64,000 bases of DNA from Allobosea sp. Root381 (GCF_001429395.1 NZ_LMJT01000034.1:1-64000), one strand, 5' to 3'; positions 27,462 through 38,742 are shown, counted from the first letter of the stretch. The notes: a model not told the origin generated them from the sequence alone. Translations and numbers: made by a program.

Positions 27462-29366
27462 ATGAAGTTCCCGCCCTCCATTCTCGAGGAGATCAAGGCG
27501 CGGCTGCCGGTTTCGGCGGTCGTGGGCAAGCGTGTGCGCCTCGCCAAGGCCGGTCGCGAATGGAAGGGGCTCTCGCCCTTCAACGCGGAAAAGACGCCGT
27601 CCTTCTTCGTCAACGACCAGAAGGGTTCCTTCTTCGATTTCTCCTCCGGCAAGAACGGCGACATCTTCAAATTCGTGATGGAGACCGAGGGGCTCTCCTT
27701 CCCGGAAGCGGTCGAGAAGCTCGCCTCCGAGGCCGGCGTGACGCTGCCGCGCATGTCGCAGGAAGCGCAGGTCCAGGAGGAGCGCCGCAAGGGCCTGCAC
27801 GAGGTCGTCGAGATCGCCGCCCGCTTCTTCGAGGCCGAGTTGACGGGCGAGCGCGGCGGGGCTGCCCGGCGCTATCTCGCCTCGCGCGGGCTCGACGGCG
27901 AGGCGCGCACGCGCTTCCGGCTGGGTTATGGCCCGGCCGACCGCTTTGCGTTGCGCGACCATCTCGCAGCCAAGGGCGTCGGTGCCGAGCTGATGATGGA
28001 GGCGGGACTGCTCGTCCATGGCGAGGAGATCGCCGTGCCCTACGACCGCTTTCGCGACCGCATCATGTTCCCGATCCACGATTCCCGCGGACGCCCCATC
28101 GCCTTTGGCGGCCGGGCGATGAGCTCCGAGGTCGCGGCCAAATATCTGAACTCGCCGGAGACACCACTCTTCCACAAGGGCTCGCTGCTGTTCAACCACC
28201 ACAATGCCCGCAAGGCCGCGCACGACACCGGCCAGGCCATCGTCGTCGAGGGTTATGTCGACGTCATCGCGATGTCGCTCTCGGGCTTCCCGCAGACCGT
28301 AGCCCCGCTCGGCACCGCGCTGACGGAGGACCAGCTGACGCTGCTCTGGCGGATGGCGGACGAGCCGGTGATCTGCCTCGACGGCGACAAGGCCGGGCGC
28401 AAGGCTGCGAGCCGCGCCATCGACATCGCCCTGCCCCTGCTCGAGCCCGGCAAGTCGCTGTCATTCGCCCTGTTGCCCGACGGGCAGGACCCGGACGATC
28501 TGGCGCGCTCGGGCGGCAAGGCCGCGATCGCGGAGGTGCTGCAGGCGGCGCGGCCGCTGGTCGATATGCTGTGGACGCGCGAGGTCGAGGCCGGCCCGCT
28601 CGATACGCCCGAGCGCCGGGCCGCCTTCGAGCGCCGGCTGAAGGAACCGCTCGGGCAGATCCGCGACGAGACCACCCGCAGGCATTACCGCCGCGAGATG
28701 GACGAGCGGCTTGGGCAGCTTTTCGCCAGCACGGCCCCGGCGCGTCCCGAGCGCGGGCGGGATGGCGGCTATCAGCGCGGCCGCGGGCAGGCGGGCGGAG
28801 CCGGCCGCGGCGGCTTCCGGCAGAACCCCACGCCCTGGGCGACGGGACCGCTTAAAGCGTCGAGCCAGCTCACGCGCAGCAAGATCATGGCGCAGGGGCG
28901 GGGCGAGGACACGCGCGAGGCCTTCATCCTGCTGGCGCTGGCCAGCCATCCCGGACTGATCCTGCGCTGCGTCGACGAGATCGCGGAACTGTCGCTCGAC
29001 GGCTCCGCCGCCGAACGCTTCCGGCAGGCGCTGCTCGACGCGGCGATGGAAGGCGTTTTAGACGAGGCGGCGCTGGCGAACCGGCTGGAGCAGCCGCGGG
29101 TGCGCGAGGCGCAAAGCCTGCTGATGGCCGTCACAGGCCCGGCCGAGCGGCGCAAACTCGCGCAAGCGGCTGATCCTGAATCGGTTTTCGACTCGATTAG
29201 ACAGGCTATCGTCTTGCATCATCGCGCGCGGACGCTACATAGCGAGTTGAAGGCAGCCGAGCGCGCATTGGCTGACGAAGCGACCGAAGCCAATTTCGCC
29301 TGGATCAAGGACGTCAAGGCCCGCCTCGAGACGATCGAGGGGACCGAGGCGATGTCCGGTGATTGA
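27462..29366 (+). CDS. dnaG: DNA primase with degenerate zinc-binding domain
   Basis: 634 residues. The N-terminal CHC2-like domain lacks its metal ligands: the CPFH site reads SPFN (residues 45-48) and the later CxxC site reads DFSS, while the surrounding EKTPSF and GDIF remain. The catalytic TOPRIM core is intact: IVVEGYVDVIAMSLSG with the glutamate, and CLDGDKAGRKAA with the aspartates. The C-terminal helicase-binding domain follows a glycine/arginine-rich linker around residues 425-450. It makes RNA primers for replication. DnaG without the zinc cysteines is something I recall from Bradyrhizobium relatives. Upstream of rpoD, as in many bacteria. Confidence 0.96.
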   Translation: MKFPPSILEEIKARLPVSAVVGKRVRLAKAGREWKGLSPFNAEKTPSFFVNDQKGSFFDFSSGKNGDIFKFVMETEGLSFPEAVEKLASEAGVTLPRMSQEAQVQEERRKGLHEVVEIAARFFEAELTGERGGAARRYLASRGLDGEARTRFRLGYGPADRFALRDHLAAKGVGAELMMEAGLLVHGEEIAVPYDRFRDRIMFPIHDSRGRPIAFGGRAMSSEVAAKYLNSPETPLFHKGSLLFNHHNARKAAHDTGQAIVVEGYVDVIAMSLSGFPQTVAPLGTALTEDQLTLLWRMADEPVICLDGDKAGRKAASRAIDIALPLLEPGKSLSFALLPDGQDPDDLARSGGKAAIAEVLQAARPLVDMLWTREVEAGPLDTPERRAAFERRLKEPLGQIRDETTRRHYRREMDERLGQLFASTAPARPERGRDGGYQRGRGQAGGAGRGGFRQNPTPWATGPLKASSQLTRSKIMAQGRGEDTREAFILLALASHPGLILRCVDEIAELSLDGSAAERFRQALLDAAMEGVLDEAALANRLEQPRVREAQSLLMAVTGPAERRKLAQAADPESVFDSIRQAIVLHHRARTLHSELKAAERALADEATEANFAWIKDVKARLETIEGTEAMSGD

Positions 29367-29567
29367 AGGCAGCGGCGCACGGTGCTCCGCGTCTTGCGTG
29401 CGTGCACGGTCTGGTGGTTTACGGTTCATCAACGATGAGCGGTGCCATCTCGCCGAAGTGATTTGGGTGGGGTGAGCGCGCCGGGTCTGCGGTCGCGCCG
29501 CCCTTTCATGCGTCCGCATATGGCTTTTTCCGAGCCGTGGCGACGCGAGAGTGCGGAGCGCTGATTG

Positions 29568-31586
<2,019 letters not shown>

Positions 31587-31620
31587 GCGCCTGCCTGGTC
31601 GGCACCGGCCGTCCCGAAAC

Positions 31621-31662
31621 GAAAGCCGCCGCCCGCTCGACAGCGGGCGGCGGCTTTCTTTT
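31621..31662 (+). terminator. intrinsic terminator of rpoD
   Basis: A 17-bp perfect stem (31621-31637 with 31642-31658), loop CGAC, followed by TTTT. It lies 34 bp beyond the rpoD stop. The AAAG start of the stem gives a partial T tract on the other strand as well. Confidence 0.85.
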
Positions 31663-31890
31663 GCGCCGGACCCGCGCGCCGTTCTCGGTCGCACCGACAG
31701 GGAAGCGATCGCGCCCTCCGCTCACCGGCTTCACAGACGGCATCGATTTCGGCTATTCAGCTTCCCAGGAGCCCAAGATGACCGCATCGATCCGCCTGCG
31801 CTGATCCTCATCGAGACCTGAATGATCTCGCCCTGCTTCCCCGACGGAAGCGGGGTGGTTCCTCATATCCGATGATGAAAGCTCAGATCG
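31663..31890. other. spacer between rpoD terminator and the P450 gene
   Basis: About 230 bp. An eight-codon open frame (31778-31804) follows a good RBS (AGGAG with 6-nt spacing), but nothing else supports it as a gene. No recognisable promoter was fixed. Confidence 0.4.
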
Positions 31891-33048
31891 ATGCGAACCT
31901 TCGATGTTCCGTCGGCTCCCGCCTTTTGGCAGGATCCGCATTCCTTCTTTTCCTCTTCCGAAACCGCGCAAGGGGGCGTTTTCGCCTCGGGTGACGGTGC
32001 GGTCAGCGTGCTCGGCTTCGATGCGCTGGACCAGCTCGGCCGCAACCCCGCGCTCGATGGTCACCCGTTTCCCGCCGGGGGCATGGGCAGCCCCGGCCTG
32101 GACGCCTTGCTGCGCTGGGGCCTGTTCGCCCTCACCGCACCGGAGCATCAGCCCCTGCGCAGGGCCGTGGCGGCCGGTTTCGGTGCCAGGCGCATCGAAA
32201 CGCTGCTGCCACTCCTGAGACGAGCCGCCGTCGAGCATTGCCGCGAGGCCGCCCGGCGCGGCCAGGCCGATCTCGTGCATGATGTCGCGGCACCTCTCGC
32301 AGGCCTCGCCTTCTGCGCGCTCGTCGACCTGGAGCCATTGCAGGCCGGCGCCCTCGTCGCCGCAGTCGAGGAGATCGGCCGCCAACTCTCGCCCGACTCA
32401 GCGCCGGACGGCACCGAAGCCGCGGGGCAGCAGGCTGAAGCCGTGCTGGAGATGCTGAGGGCGCTCGAGGCCGCCGGCGCCTCCCCGCTGATGCGAGACA
32501 TCGCCGAGCGGCTGCCTCCGGATACACCGGCCCGGCCGGCCGATCTCGTCGCTGCGCTGGTGCTGGACAGCATCGAGACGATGACGGCAGGCCTGGCTTG
32601 CGCGCTCGACTGCCTGCTGCGCCAGTCAGGCGTCGCGGAAGCCGTCGCGGCGGATCGCTATGGCTGGCCGCTGGCCGTCCAGGAGGCGTTCCGGCTGACC
32701 TCGCCGGTGCTGCTGACGGCCCGCATGGCGCAGGCCGACATCGCATGGCAGGACGACATCATCCGCCGCGGCACCACGGTGATGCTGTGGTGGCCCTCCG
32801 GCAATGTCGATCCCCGCCGGTTCGAGCGCCCCTTCACATTCGAGCCGCTACGGCCGCAGGCAAGGCATCTCGCCTTCGGGACGGGCTCGCATTCCTGCCT
32901 CGGCCGCCAGCTTGCGGCAATGCTTGCCGAGGAACTAGCCGCCGCGCTCCTGCCCAAGGAAGGCCAGCGCGCCATCAGGATCGGCGAGACCGTCTTCCTG
33001 CAGCGCTTCGCCAGGTTGCCGCGCGAAGCTCCGATCCGCTTCGCCTGA
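31891..33048 (+). CDS. cytochrome P450 family protein
   Basis: 385 residues, typical of soluble bacterial P450s. The heme loop is FGTGSHSCLGRQLA with the thiolate ligand Cys336, the K-helix ExxR is E265-AF-R268, and the C-helix EHQPLRR is at 85-91. The I-helix reads VLDSIETMTAG (225-234): the usual AG before x-E-T is DS, but E229 and T230 are kept. Substrate is unknown and no ferredoxin or reductase gene is adjacent. It stands as a single gene between two terminators. Confidence 0.88.
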   Translation: MRTFDVPSAPAFWQDPHSFFSSSETAQGGVFASGDGAVSVLGFDALDQLGRNPALDGHPFPAGGMGSPGLDALLRWGLFALTAPEHQPLRRAVAAGFGARRIETLLPLLRRAAVEHCREAARRGQADLVHDVAAPLAGLAFCALVDLEPLQAGALVAAVEEIGRQLSPDSAPDGTEAAGQQAEAVLEMLRALEAAGASPLMRDIAERLPPDTPARPADLVAALVLDSIETMTAGLACALDCLLRQSGVAEAVAADRYGWPLAVQEAFRLTSPVLLTARMAQADIAWQDDIIRRGTTVMLWWPSGNVDPRRFERPFTFEPLRPQARHLAFGTGSHSCLGRQLAAMLAEELAAALLPKEGQRAIRIGETVFLQRFARLPREAPIRFA

Positions 33049-33056
33049 GCCCCGCA

Positions 33057-33091
33057 CGCTCCCGCCGGCCGTCCATCGGCCGGCGGGAGCG
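33057..33091. terminator. bidirectional terminator between P450 and LysR genes
   Basis: A perfect 14-bp GC-rich stem (33057-33070 with 33078-33091) and a 7-nt loop in the gap between two convergent stops. No T tract follows on either side, so efficiency is uncertain. Confidence 0.65.
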
Positions 33092-33093
33092 GA

Positions 33094-34029
33094 CTATTGG
33101 GAAGCCCTGGGAGCGACGAAAGCCTCGATCTCATTCCCTGCCACGCCGGCCTCGTCCGCGATCCGGCGTGCGAGTTCCGCCGCAGCGGGGCGCAGCGCGC
33201 CGAGCGGCCGGTCGAGCCAGTAAGCCACCGGATTGAGCGCGGTCCGGGGATCGACCGCGACCAGTCTCCCGGCATCGACCTGCTCGCGCGCAAGAGGCGG
33301 CCGCGCCAGCGCGATGCCCAGCCCATGGGCGGCCGCGTCGAGGACGATGTTGTAGTCGTCGAAGCGGCGGTCCTGCGGGCGCGGTCGATAATCCAGCCCC
33401 TGGGCGGCGAACCAGGCCTTCCAGCCCGCCGCATCGGAATCATGGATCAGCGGCTGACCGAGCAATCGCTCCGGCGCCCCCTCGCCAACCTGCGCGGCCA
33501 GGGCCGGCGAGGCGACCGGAAAACACCATTCCTCGAAGAGCTTCAGCGAAGTCCGCCCCGGCGCGCCGCCGCGGCCGCAGCGAATGCCGAGATCGACGCC
33601 CTCCTCCTCGAAATCGACCTTGCGATGCTCCGCCTGCAGCACGATGCGCAGGCCGGGCTCCGGCCCCTCCAGCGTCGCCAGCCGCGGCATCAGCCAGAGC
33701 GAACAGACCGAGGGCGGCGCAGTCAGCCGCACCACGGCCGCGCCGCGTTGCTCGCGCCAGCGATCCGAAGTGTCCGCGATCAGCGCGAACGCCTCCTGGG
33801 TGCGCTGAAGCAACTGCTGCCCCTCCGAGGTCAGGGCGACGCCGCGCGCCTGGCGCTGGAAGACGCGTAGCCCCAGCCAGTGCTCCAGCCGCGCCACCTG
33901 CCGGCTGACCGCACCATGGGTCAGATTCAGCGATACCGCCGCCGCCGAGAAGCTGCCGGTGCGGGCGGCGGCCTCGAAGGCCCGCAGGGATTCGAGGGGC
34001 GGCAAGGTCAAGCTGTGATCCATGCTCAC
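33094..34029 (-). CDS. LysR family transcriptional regulator (GcvA-like)
   Basis: 311 residues. Winged HTH in LESLRAFEAAARTGSFSAAA and LNLTHGAVSRQVARLEHWLG. The C-terminal effector domain has the GcvA-type features VDLGIRCGRGGAPG and DAAAHGLGIALARPPLAREQ. It is divergent from an EamA transporter gene with about 80 bp between the starts, so it probably controls that exporter. Confidence 0.92.
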   Translation of the reverse strand: MSMDHSLTLPPLESLRAFEAAARTGSFSAAAVSLNLTHGAVSRQVARLEHWLGLRVFQRQARGVALTSEGQQLLQRTQEAFALIADTSDRWREQRGAAVVRLTAPPSVCSLWLMPRLATLEGPEPGLRIVLQAEHRKVDFEEEGVDLGIRCGRGGAPGRTSLKLFEEWCFPVASPALAAQVGEGAPERLLGQPLIHDSDAAGWKAWFAAQGLDYRPRPQDRRFDDYNIVLDAAAHGLGIALARPPLAREQVDAGRLVAVDPRTALNPVAYWLDRPLGALRPAAAELARRIADEAGVAGNEIEAFVAPRASQ

Positions 34030-34112
34030 AGCTCATGCTCGAATCGGTCGTTTGTCAATCATCTCGGCCGGGTGTCTATCGGGGCATACCGCAGCCTTCG
34101 GGGAAACCAGCC

Positions 34113-35012
34113 ATGTCGACCGCTTCCACTTGCGCCGCGCCCGCCTCGGCTGCGCGCCTCGACGGCACGCTGCTCTTCACGATCGCCTTCACGGTGACCG
34201 CCTGGGCTTCCTCCTTCCCGGCGATCCGGGCCGGCCTCACCGGCTTCGGCCCGGCCGAGATGGCCTCGCTGCGCTTTGCGCTGGCAGGCGGCGCGGCGGC
34301 GCTCTTTCTCGTCGCGACACGCGCAAAACTGCCGGAGCGCGCCGACATCTGGCGTTTCCTCGTCGGCGGAGTCATCTTCATCGCGGCCTATGCCGTGCTC
34401 TTGAATTTCGGCCAGCGCATCGTTCCTGCCGGACCCGCGAGCTTCATCATCAACACCAATCCGATCATGACCGCCGTGCTCGCGATGATGCTGCTGGGCG
34501 AGCGCTTCAGCCTCACCGCCTGGCTCGGCACGGCGCTCTCCTTCGCCGGCATCGGCCTGATAGCCCTGGGCAAGGGCCTCGATGTCGAGATCGGCCTTTC
34601 GGTGCTGCTGATCCTTGGCGCGGCCTTCTGCAACGCCATCACGACGGTGGTGCAGAAGCCCCTCTTCGCTCGCTACAAGCCGCTCTCAGTCGCGGCCTGG
34701 AACCAGGCCATCGGCGGCTTCGTGCTGCTGCCCTTCCTGCCAGCCGCGATCGCGCAGGCGCAGACCGCTTCGAGCGTTTCTTTCTGGTCGGTGGTCTATC
34801 TCGCCGTGGTGCCGAGCCTGATCGCCTACGGCACGTGGGCGATCACGCTGTCGCGCCTGCCGGCCGGCCGGGCCGCGAATTTCCAATACTGCGTGCCGCC
34901 GATGGCGACGCTGATGGGCTTCCTCTGGCTCGGCGAAATCCCGACCCTGTTCGGCATCATCGGTGGCGCCATGGCGCTGGGCGGCGTGGTCGTCGTCAAC
35001 CTGAAGCGGTGA
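34113..35012 (+). CDS. DMT superfamily transporter (EamA family)
   Basis: 299 residues from ATG 34113, ten predicted helices in two EamA repeats. The family start WASSFPAIRAGLTGFGPAEM and the ends of repeats ASFIINTNPIMTAVLAMMLLGE and YCVPPMATLMGFLWLGE are clear. It probably exports a small metabolite or amino acid. Divergent from the LysR regulator. Confidence 0.9.
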   Translation: MSTASTCAAPASAARLDGTLLFTIAFTVTAWASSFPAIRAGLTGFGPAEMASLRFALAGGAAALFLVATRAKLPERADIWRFLVGGVIFIAAYAVLLNFGQRIVPAGPASFIINTNPIMTAVLAMMLLGERFSLTAWLGTALSFAGIGLIALGKGLDVEIGLSVLLILGAAFCNAITTVVQKPLFARYKPLSVAAWNQAIGGFVLLPFLPAAIAQAQTASSVSFWSVVYLAVVPSLIAYGTWAITLSRLPAGRAANFQYCVPPMATLMGFLWLGEIPTLFGIIGGAMALGGVVVVNLKR

Positions 35013-35054
35013 GGCCGCTTCCAAGCAAGGCGTCACGCTGCGATAGTCGCCGCC

Positions 35055-35609
35055 ATGCCCGTGACGATCTTCCTTCTGCGCGCCGTCAATGTCGGCGGCG
35101 CCTCGTCCCTGAAAATGGAAACCTTGCGCCGGATCGCCGAGGCACAGGGCTGTCGCCATGCCGCGACGCTGATCCAGAGCGGCAACCTGGTCGCCGGGCA
35201 TGACGGCGAGACGGCAGCGGCCGCATCGAGGCTACAGGCCGCCATCGCGGCGGAGGTCGCCTACGCCCCCGCCGTCATCGCCCGTAGCCGCAGCGAACTC
35301 GCGGCGGTGATCGCGGCCAATCCCCTGCCCCTCATGGATGGCCAGGATCCGAAATGGCTCCAGTACATCCCGCTGACAGCAACCCCGGAGCCTGGAGCGC
35401 TGGAAAGGCTGACTTCGACCTATGATGGCCCGGAGACGATCGCGCTGCAGGGCGCCGACCTCTACGTCTACTACGCCGAGGGCATCGGTCGCTCGAAGCT
35501 GACCAGTGCTCTGATCGAGCGAAAGCTCGGCGTGGCGAGCACGGCGCGCAACTGGAACACCATGACGAAGCTCGCCTCGCTGGCCGATGAGATCGCAGAG
35601 CGTAGCTGA
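35055..35609 (+). CDS. DUF1697 domain-containing protein
   Basis: 184 residues. The start PVTIFLLRAVNVGGASSLKME and the QSGNLVAGHDG segment are the typical DUF1697 marks, with the end SKLTSALIERKLGVASTARN and WNTMTKLASLAD. The family has a ferredoxin-like alpha/beta fold and no assigned function. It lies 42 bp after the EamA gene on the same strand and may be cotranscribed. Confidence 0.9.
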   Translation: MPVTIFLLRAVNVGGASSLKMETLRRIAEAQGCRHAATLIQSGNLVAGHDGETAAAASRLQAAIAAEVAYAPAVIARSRSELAAVIAANPLPLMDGQDPKWLQYIPLTATPEPGALERLTSTYDGPETIALQGADLYVYYAEGIGRSKLTSALIERKLGVASTARNWNTMTKLASLADEIAERS

Positions 35610-35624
35610 GCGGCGGCGTGGCGC

Positions 35625-36878
35625 TCAGAACACGCGCGCCTCCAGTGCCTTCTCGTCATCGGCAATGTAGTCGCGGATCACCGGAACCGCGCTCTTGTGC
35701 CGGCCGAGCAGGAGCTGGAACACCATGTCGCCGCCGATGTCGAAGGAGATCGAGCAGGCGCAGAGATAGAACTCCCACATCCGCGCGAAGCGCTCGCCCA
35801 GCATCGCGACGACCTCCGGCCGATGCGCCATGAAGCGCTCGCGCCAGGCTTCCAGCGTCCAGTGATAATGCCGGCGCCAGAACTCGCAGTCGGAGGACCA
35901 GAGCCCGGTCTGCTCGACCGCGGCGAAGACCTCCGACATGGCAGGCGCATAGCCGCCGGGGAAAATGTACTTGTCGAAGAACGGGCCGGTGAAGCCGGGC
36001 GGGCCGACGCGGCCGATGCAGTGCACCAGCGCGATGCCGTCCGGGGTCAGCAGGTCGCGGATTCTCTCGAAATATTCGAGGTAATGCGCGACGCCGACAT
36101 GCTCCATCATGCCGACCGAGACGACTCGGTCGAAGCGGCCGGTCAGCTCGCGATAGTCCTTGTTGATGAAGCTGACGCTGTCGCCGACGCCCGCCGCATC
36201 GGCCCGCTTCTGCGCCGCCGCCATCTGGTCCGGCGAGACGTTGAGGCCGGTCACCTTCGCGCCGCAGGCTTTTGCGAGGTAGATCGCGAGCTGGCCCCAG
36301 CCCGAGCCGATGTCGAGCACGCTCATGCCCGGCTCGATCTTCAGCTTGGCCGCGATGTGCCGGAGCTTCGCCTGCTGCGCGTTCTCCAATCCGACGTCCG
36401 GAGAATGCCAGTACGCGCAGGAATAAGTCATCGTCTCGTCCAGCCAGAGCCGATAGAAATCGGTCGGGATGTCGTAGTGATGCTTCACCTTCTTGCCGGC
36501 AACGCCGAGCGGGTTGTGCATCCGCCACCGCCTGATCCGGAAGCGGACATTGCGGATCGCCTTCTGCAGCGGATGCTTGCGCAGCTCCTTGCGCTGCAGC
36601 CAGAACAGCGTCAGCAGGTCGTGGATCGTGCCCTCCTCGAAGTCGATCCGCCCGTCCATATAGCCTTCGGCCAGAGCCAGCTCCGGATTGAGGAAGATCT
36701 CGCGCTCGATCCGGTCGTCATGGAAGCGCACCGTCACCGCGGGAGCGGTCTTGGTCACGCCGGCGAACAGGATTTCGCCGGGCCCGGGGCCAAAGACATG
36801 GCTCTTCCCGTCCGGTGTGATCACCGTCAGGCGCCCCTGCCTGACGAAGTTCTTCAGCAAGCGTGGCAGCAGAAACAT
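35625..36878 (-). CDS. cyclopropane-fatty-acyl-phospholipid synthase family methyltransferase
   Basis: 417 residues. N-terminal CFA-type domain (GRLTVITPDGKSHVFGPG, FLNPELALAEGYMDGRIDFE) followed by the S-adenosylmethionine domain SVLDIGSGWGQLAIYLAK (about 163-180). Conserved active-site stretches are FYRLWLDETMTYSCAYW and SVGMMEHVGVAHYLEYF, and GGYAPAMSEVF. It probably methylenates or methylates unsaturated acyl chains in membrane lipids. Whether it makes cyclopropane or another product is not certain. It converges with the DUF1697 gene, with only 15 bp between the stops. Confidence 0.9.
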   Translation of the reverse strand: MFLLPRLLKNFVRQGRLTVITPDGKSHVFGPGPGEILFAGVTKTAPAVTVRFHDDRIEREIFLNPELALAEGYMDGRIDFEEGTIHDLLTLFWLQRKELRKHPLQKAIRNVRFRIRRWRMHNPLGVAGKKVKHHYDIPTDFYRLWLDETMTYSCAYWHSPDVGLENAQQAKLRHIAAKLKIEPGMSVLDIGSGWGQLAIYLAKACGAKVTGLNVSPDQMAAAQKRADAAGVGDSVSFINKDYRELTGRFDRVVSVGMMEHVGVAHYLEYFERIRDLLTPDGIALVHCIGRVGPPGFTGPFFDKYIFPGGYAPAMSEVFAAVEQTGLWSSDCEFWRRHYHWTLEAWRERFMAHRPEVVAMLGERFARMWEFYLCACSISFDIGGDMVFQLLLGRHKSAVPVIRDYIADDEKALEARVF

Positions 36879-36995
36879 CGTCGCCCCCCCGGGAATTTAC
36901 CCTGACCTTAGAGCATCGAACTCGGCGAAGGGAACCATCACCAGCCCCGCTCCATCCTCGCCGCCTATCGTCGCTGCCAGGAAGACCACGGCGAG

Positions 36996-37274
36996 ATGGG
37001 CGACGGCATGGAGAAACGGGCCTCGAAGCGGTGGCGGTCGCGCCTGCGTCGGGCGAAGCTCCTGGATCGCTCGATGCGCATCCTCGTCGAGTGCCGGATC
37101 ATCGACCTGTCCCCGACAGGTGCCCGGCTGAAGCCCCAGAGCGACCGGCCCCTGCCGCTCGACCTGCATCTCCACGATGAGGACCTGGACTTCTCCACGC
37201 CAGCGACGCTCGTCTGGATCCGCAAGGGCGAGATCGGCATTCGCTTCACGCCGGAGCCGGAGGCCGGGGAATGA
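36996..37274 (+). CDS. PilZ domain-containing protein
   Basis: 92 residues (ATG 37008 is an alternative start). The PilZ elements are ECRIIDLSPTGARLKP, matching D/N-x-S-x-x-G, and the second strand pair TPATLVWIRKGEIGIRF. The expected RxxxR that binds cyclic di-GMP would be among the N-terminal arginines (RASKRWRSRLRR) but exact spacing is uncertain. Likely a small c-di-GMP receptor. Its stop overlaps an in-frame ATG of the next reading frame. Confidence 0.82.
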   Translation: MGDGMEKRASKRWRSRLRRAKLLDRSMRILVECRIIDLSPTGARLKPQSDRPLPLDLHLHDEDLDFSTPATLVWIRKGEIGIRFTPEPEAGE

Positions 37275-37366
37275 GACCGGCTCGCGGCTTGCGAATAATT
37301 TTAGTCACCGGAGGGAACCGTGGGAGTCGCCCCGCGTTTCAGCGCTCGATGATTGCGGAGCCTGCG

Positions 37367-37591
37367 ATGCAAGACGAGAGAATTACCCGGATCGCCCGTG
37401 CCCTGTGCCGGTCGGCCAGGATCGATCCGGACAGTCCGCTCATCGACGATCGCCTCCTCAATGGGGAAGCCTCGACAGACATCATAAAGTTCGAGGTCGC
37501 CGACGGTACGCAGCCGGCCTGGACGATGTTCCGCGGCGCCGCCCTCACCTTCATTCACAGCCATGACGACAGGGTCGTCGCCCGCCTCTGA
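37367..37591 (+). CDS. small hypothetical protein
   Basis: 74 residues from ATG 37367, chosen because GGAG stands 6 nt upstream; in-frame ATGs at 37349 and 37271 would extend it. The sequence begins MQDERITRIARALCRSARID and ends with AALTFIHSHDDRVVARL. No known domain is recognised. It is probably soluble and may be cotranscribed with the PilZ gene. Confidence 0.6.
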   Translation: MQDERITRIARALCRSARIDPDSPLIDDRLLNGEASTDIIKFEVADGTQPAWTMFRGAALTFIHSHDDRVVARL

Positions 37592-37681
37592 GGCCCGCCC
37601 GGCTTGCTAAGCCGCTTGTCGTCAGCGTAGTGCTCGGCGCGGCGCTGGCGGTCCGGCGCGATCCTGCGGAGCGGCGAGACC

Positions 37682-38374
37682 ATGTCCTGGCGCGATTTCT
37701 GGAACAGCGAACACGCGATCTATGTGTCGCCGCGCCACAAGGCCCTGCATTATCGCCAGATCGCGACGGACCTGATCGGCCACATCCCGGCGCCCGACGC
37801 CGTCGTGCTCGACCATGGCTGCGGCGAGGCGCTGGACGCCGCGCGCATCGCCTTGGCCTGCGGGCGTCTTTATCTCTGCGAGGCGGCGCCGAGCGTTCGC
37901 GAGAAGCTACGCGCGATGCTGGGCGCCAAGGCCAATGTCAGCGTCGTCTCGCCGGAGGAGGTCGAGGCGCTGCCCGACGCAACCTTCGATCTCGTCGTCG
38001 CCAATTCGCTGATCCAGTACCTGACGCGCAGCGAACTGGTCGCTCTGCTGGCGACCTGGCGCGAGAAGCTCAAGCCCGGCGGCCGGCTCGTGATCGCCGA
38101 CGTGATTCCGCCCGATGTCAGCCCGCTGACCGACGCGTCGCAATTGCTGGCCTTCGCCTGGCGCGGCGGCTTTCTCGGCGCCGCCTTGGCGGGGCTCGTG
38201 CGCACGGCCTTCTCGGACTACCGCAAGCTCCGGGCGCAATACGGTCTCTCGACCTATCGCGAGGACGAGATCAGGGGGATCATCGCCGGGGCGGGATTCG
38301 CCGATATCGGAAGGGATAAGAACTTCGGCCACAACCCGCACCGGATGACCTTTGTGGGGCGCAAGCCGGCTTGA
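37682..38374 (+). CDS. class I SAM-dependent methyltransferase
   Basis: 230 residues. Motif I is DAVVLDHGCGEALDAARIAL (about 40-59), followed by the acidic-loop region LYLCEAAPSVREKLRAML and TFDLVVANSLIQYLTRSELV, which fit the Methyltransf_11/25 fold. The end KNFGHNPHRMTFVGRKPA fits the last strand. Substrate is unknown. It follows the small hypothetical gene by 90 bp. Confidence 0.88.
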   Translation: MSWRDFWNSEHAIYVSPRHKALHYRQIATDLIGHIPAPDAVVLDHGCGEALDAARIALACGRLYLCEAAPSVREKLRAMLGAKANVSVVSPEEVEALPDATFDLVVANSLIQYLTRSELVALLATWREKLKPGGRLVIADVIPPDVSPLTDASQLLAFAWRGGFLGAALAGLVRTAFSDYRKLRAQYGLSTYREDEIRGIIAGAGFADIGRDKNFGHNPHRMTFVGRKPA

Positions 38375-38742
38375 GCGACGGTCCGCCGGCTGAGCGTCAG
38401 TTCGTGGATCTTATAACCGACAGCGCCACTGATTGACCCGCGACAAACCGCTATCGGAGCACCAGTACGCAATCGACCTCCTCCAGAGTCCGAAATCATT
38501 TCCCATTGCAGTCGGGGTACCCTATATAGTTTTCTGGCAGCCGGCTGCTGCGTTACGTCAAATATCAATCGACGAAATTGCTTACATAATACTGCAGCCA
38601 ATTTCTCGACATCGATTGATCGAAATCAAAATCTAAACCCTACGTCGGTAGATTGGCTTGAGAGCTTTAGGAGGTTTTTTCGCGCTTATCGCAGAGGCCT
38701 ACATTCATCAGATCTTACATTCCGCAAATGTTGGAGATGAAA
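38375..38742. other. AT-enriched upstream region of the arylsulfatase gene
   Basis: About 370 bp, clearly lower in GC than the surroundings from roughly 38480 to 38740. It holds no supported gene; an open frame of 67 codons at 38433-38636 has no RBS or family resemblance. It probably carries the sulfatase promoter. The composition matches that of the gene it precedes, pointing to joint transfer. Confidence 0.5.

Noticed and set aside
31778-31804. eight-codon frame with good RBS before the P450 gene
   Set aside because: Too short to support; no regulatory logic or conserved feature seen.
38433-38636. 67-codon frame upstream of the sulfatase
   Set aside because: No RBS, no family resemblance, within AT-enriched non-coding DNA.
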